A stretch of 64,000 nt of DNA from Acetobacter syzygii (lineage in GTDB: Bacteria; Pseudomonadota; Alphaproteobacteria; Acetobacterales; Acetobacteraceae): the NCBI RefSeq assembly GCF_000964225.1, contig NZ_BAMZ01000027.1, positions 145,806 through 209,805 on the forward strand, in the 5' to 3' direction. How positions within the stretch are numbered: position 1 is the stretch's first letter; each line of letters begins with the position of its first letter. A program made the translations under genes and the position numbers. A model generated the notes under the pieces. That model was not told the origin of the DNA. It saw only the letters and a list, made by a program, of their open reading frames with translations, and did not search any database. This document shows, piece by piece, positions 63,304 to 64,000 of this stretch.

Positions 63304-63981
63304 TTAATGTTCGATAACCGGTTGGGACGAAGGAGCAGGCATATTTCTCGTCACTTCTTTTAGAATGACAAGTTTTGAACGAAGGCGGGAGATTTCCTGC
63401 TTTGCCTGTTCTTTTTCAGGTCGGTGGGCCTTGTCCCATTGCTGGATGCGCTCCTGTCTGGCCTGCACAAGCCTGTCAAAGCGGTATGAGAGCCAGACCT
63501 CAAGTTTTTCCTGATCAGCCATGGCGGTAAATTCGGCATCATGCCGTTTGTGGAAATCTTCAAGGGCTGGTCTGTCGTTCTCCGTCAGAACAGGCCGGAC
63601 GGGTTCTGGCGGTGTGGAGCGCAGTCCGACAACATGCAGCAATGCCTGCACGACAAAGCGTAGGACTTCCAGAAATGCGAGCAAAAGCCGCTGGTAGATT
63701 TTTTCCAGTTTTCCTGCCCGTCCGGTCATCCGCTGCCATTGGCTTTCTGTGGCCTGTTTCCATTCCTTTTTGGCATGATTGTAACGTGTAAAGCTGCTGT
63801 GAAGTTGTTTCTGATAGGGTGTGAGACTTTCCCGCCATTTTGCAACGGTTGTTTCCCGGTCCAGAGGTGCCCACCCCGTTTCCGGGGCTTTCTGGTCAAG
63901 AATGGCTTGCTGGTTCAGAATAGCCCGCCTGATCCGGTGGCAGATACGGGCTTCTTCAGCGCTGAGAATCAGCGGATACAA
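63304..63981 (-). CDS. helical charged protein of unknown function (start at or beyond window end)
   Basis: At least 225 residues; the frame is open to the window end, so the real start may lie outside. It is rich in Arg, Gln, Glu and Lys, with probable coiled coils (AKKEWKQATESQWQRMTGRAGKLEKIYQRLLLAF and QARQERIQQWDKAHRPEKEQAKQEISRLRSKLVIL) and one hydrophobic helix (FLEVLRFVVQALLHVVGL). It converges on the AAA+ gene with 44 bases between stops. It could be the C-terminal part of a mobilisation relaxase, but no relaxase motif is visible. Confidence 0.5.
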   Translation of the reverse strand: MYPLILSAEEARICHRIRRAILNQQAILDQKAPETGWAPLDRETTVAKWRESLTPYQKQLHSSFTRYNHAKKEWKQATESQWQRMTGRAGKLEKIYQRLLLAFLEVLRFVVQALLHVVGLRSTPPEPVRPVLTENDRPALEDFHKRHDAEFTAMADQEKLEVWLSYRFDRLVQARQERIQQWDKAHRPEKEQAKQEISRLRSKLVILKEVTRNMPAPSSQPVIEH

Positions 63982-64000
63982 TGGTTTCGGCGGGGGGGGG

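Noticed and set aside
63991..64000. Run of nine G at the window end
   Set aside because: It may be a contig-end or sequencing artefact; nothing beyond it can be read, so no biological meaning is claimed.
1..64000. CRISPR arrays, tRNA or rRNA genes
   Set aside because: No regularly spaced repeats and no tRNA or rRNA signatures were seen on reading.

Overview
The window fits an acetic acid bacterium (Acetobacteraceae, most like Acetobacter; an inference from content, with no rRNA to confirm it). The reasons are a periplasmic alpha-amino acid ester hydrolase closely like the known Acetobacter enzyme, many TonB-dependent receptors, IS5-family elements and periplasmic quinoprotein oxidation genes in a genome of medium GC. 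The left 38 kb is mostly catabolism and uptake. The right 24 kb is a mosaic of mobile and defence-type DNA.

Positions 1-15.3 kb: a PLP enzyme of the D-cysteine desulfhydrase family (cut by the window start) and a mercaptopyruvate-type sulfurtransferase converge on an M20 peptidase/ornithine-cyclodeaminase-like pair. A GntR/FCD regulator follows, then an ACS-type MFS carrier and a TonB receptor, then an AT-rich run of SDR, TonB receptor, M20D amidohydrolase and MHS-type MFS carrier. Three near-identical palindromes (core ATGATATATCAT) lie before the three operons and suggest one regulon. A dead IS5-type copy follows.

Positions 16.7-25.5 kb: phosphoglucomutase, then a putrescine/GABA-like module of FAD amine oxidase, secreted lipase-like hydrolase, XRE-cupin (PuuR-like) regulator, aldehyde dehydrogenase and APC permease. 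Its own palindrome (TTTCAT-n4-ATGAAA) occurs twice before the regulator and once before the permease.

Positions 26.5-37.9 kb are the most striking part: a TonB receptor, then two sets of tryptophan-tryptophylquinone (TTQ) amine dehydrogenase genes. Set 1 is large subunit, light chain and cytochrome c. Set 2 is large subunit, MauE, MauD, light chain, cytochrome c and a MauD paralogue lacking its second redox Cys. Between them sits the alpha-amino acid ester hydrolase. All are exported or membrane-bound, so the block looks like a periplasmic system that frees and oxidises amines and passes electrons to cytochrome c. No mauG homologue is in the window.

Positions 38-44.1 kb: AraC regulator, NTF2-like protein, TauE/SafE permease, a TUDOR-like small protein, a broken DUF488 gene, a succinate-semialdehyde-type dehydrogenase and a second ornithine-cyclodeaminase-like protein.

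Positions 44.1-64 kb: DUF1493 and a decayed STM2901-family gene between inverted repeats, a GIY-YIG protein, a secreted protein facing a GH73-type muramidase, an IS5-family element with a programmed frameshift, a Fic/XRE pair, two serine resolvases enclosing an envelope-protein cassette with paralogous lipoproteins, a GC-rich type I restriction-modification system, and a lone Lon-like AAA+ ATPase. A dispersed repeat lies beside the GIY-YIG gene and on both sides of the restriction system.
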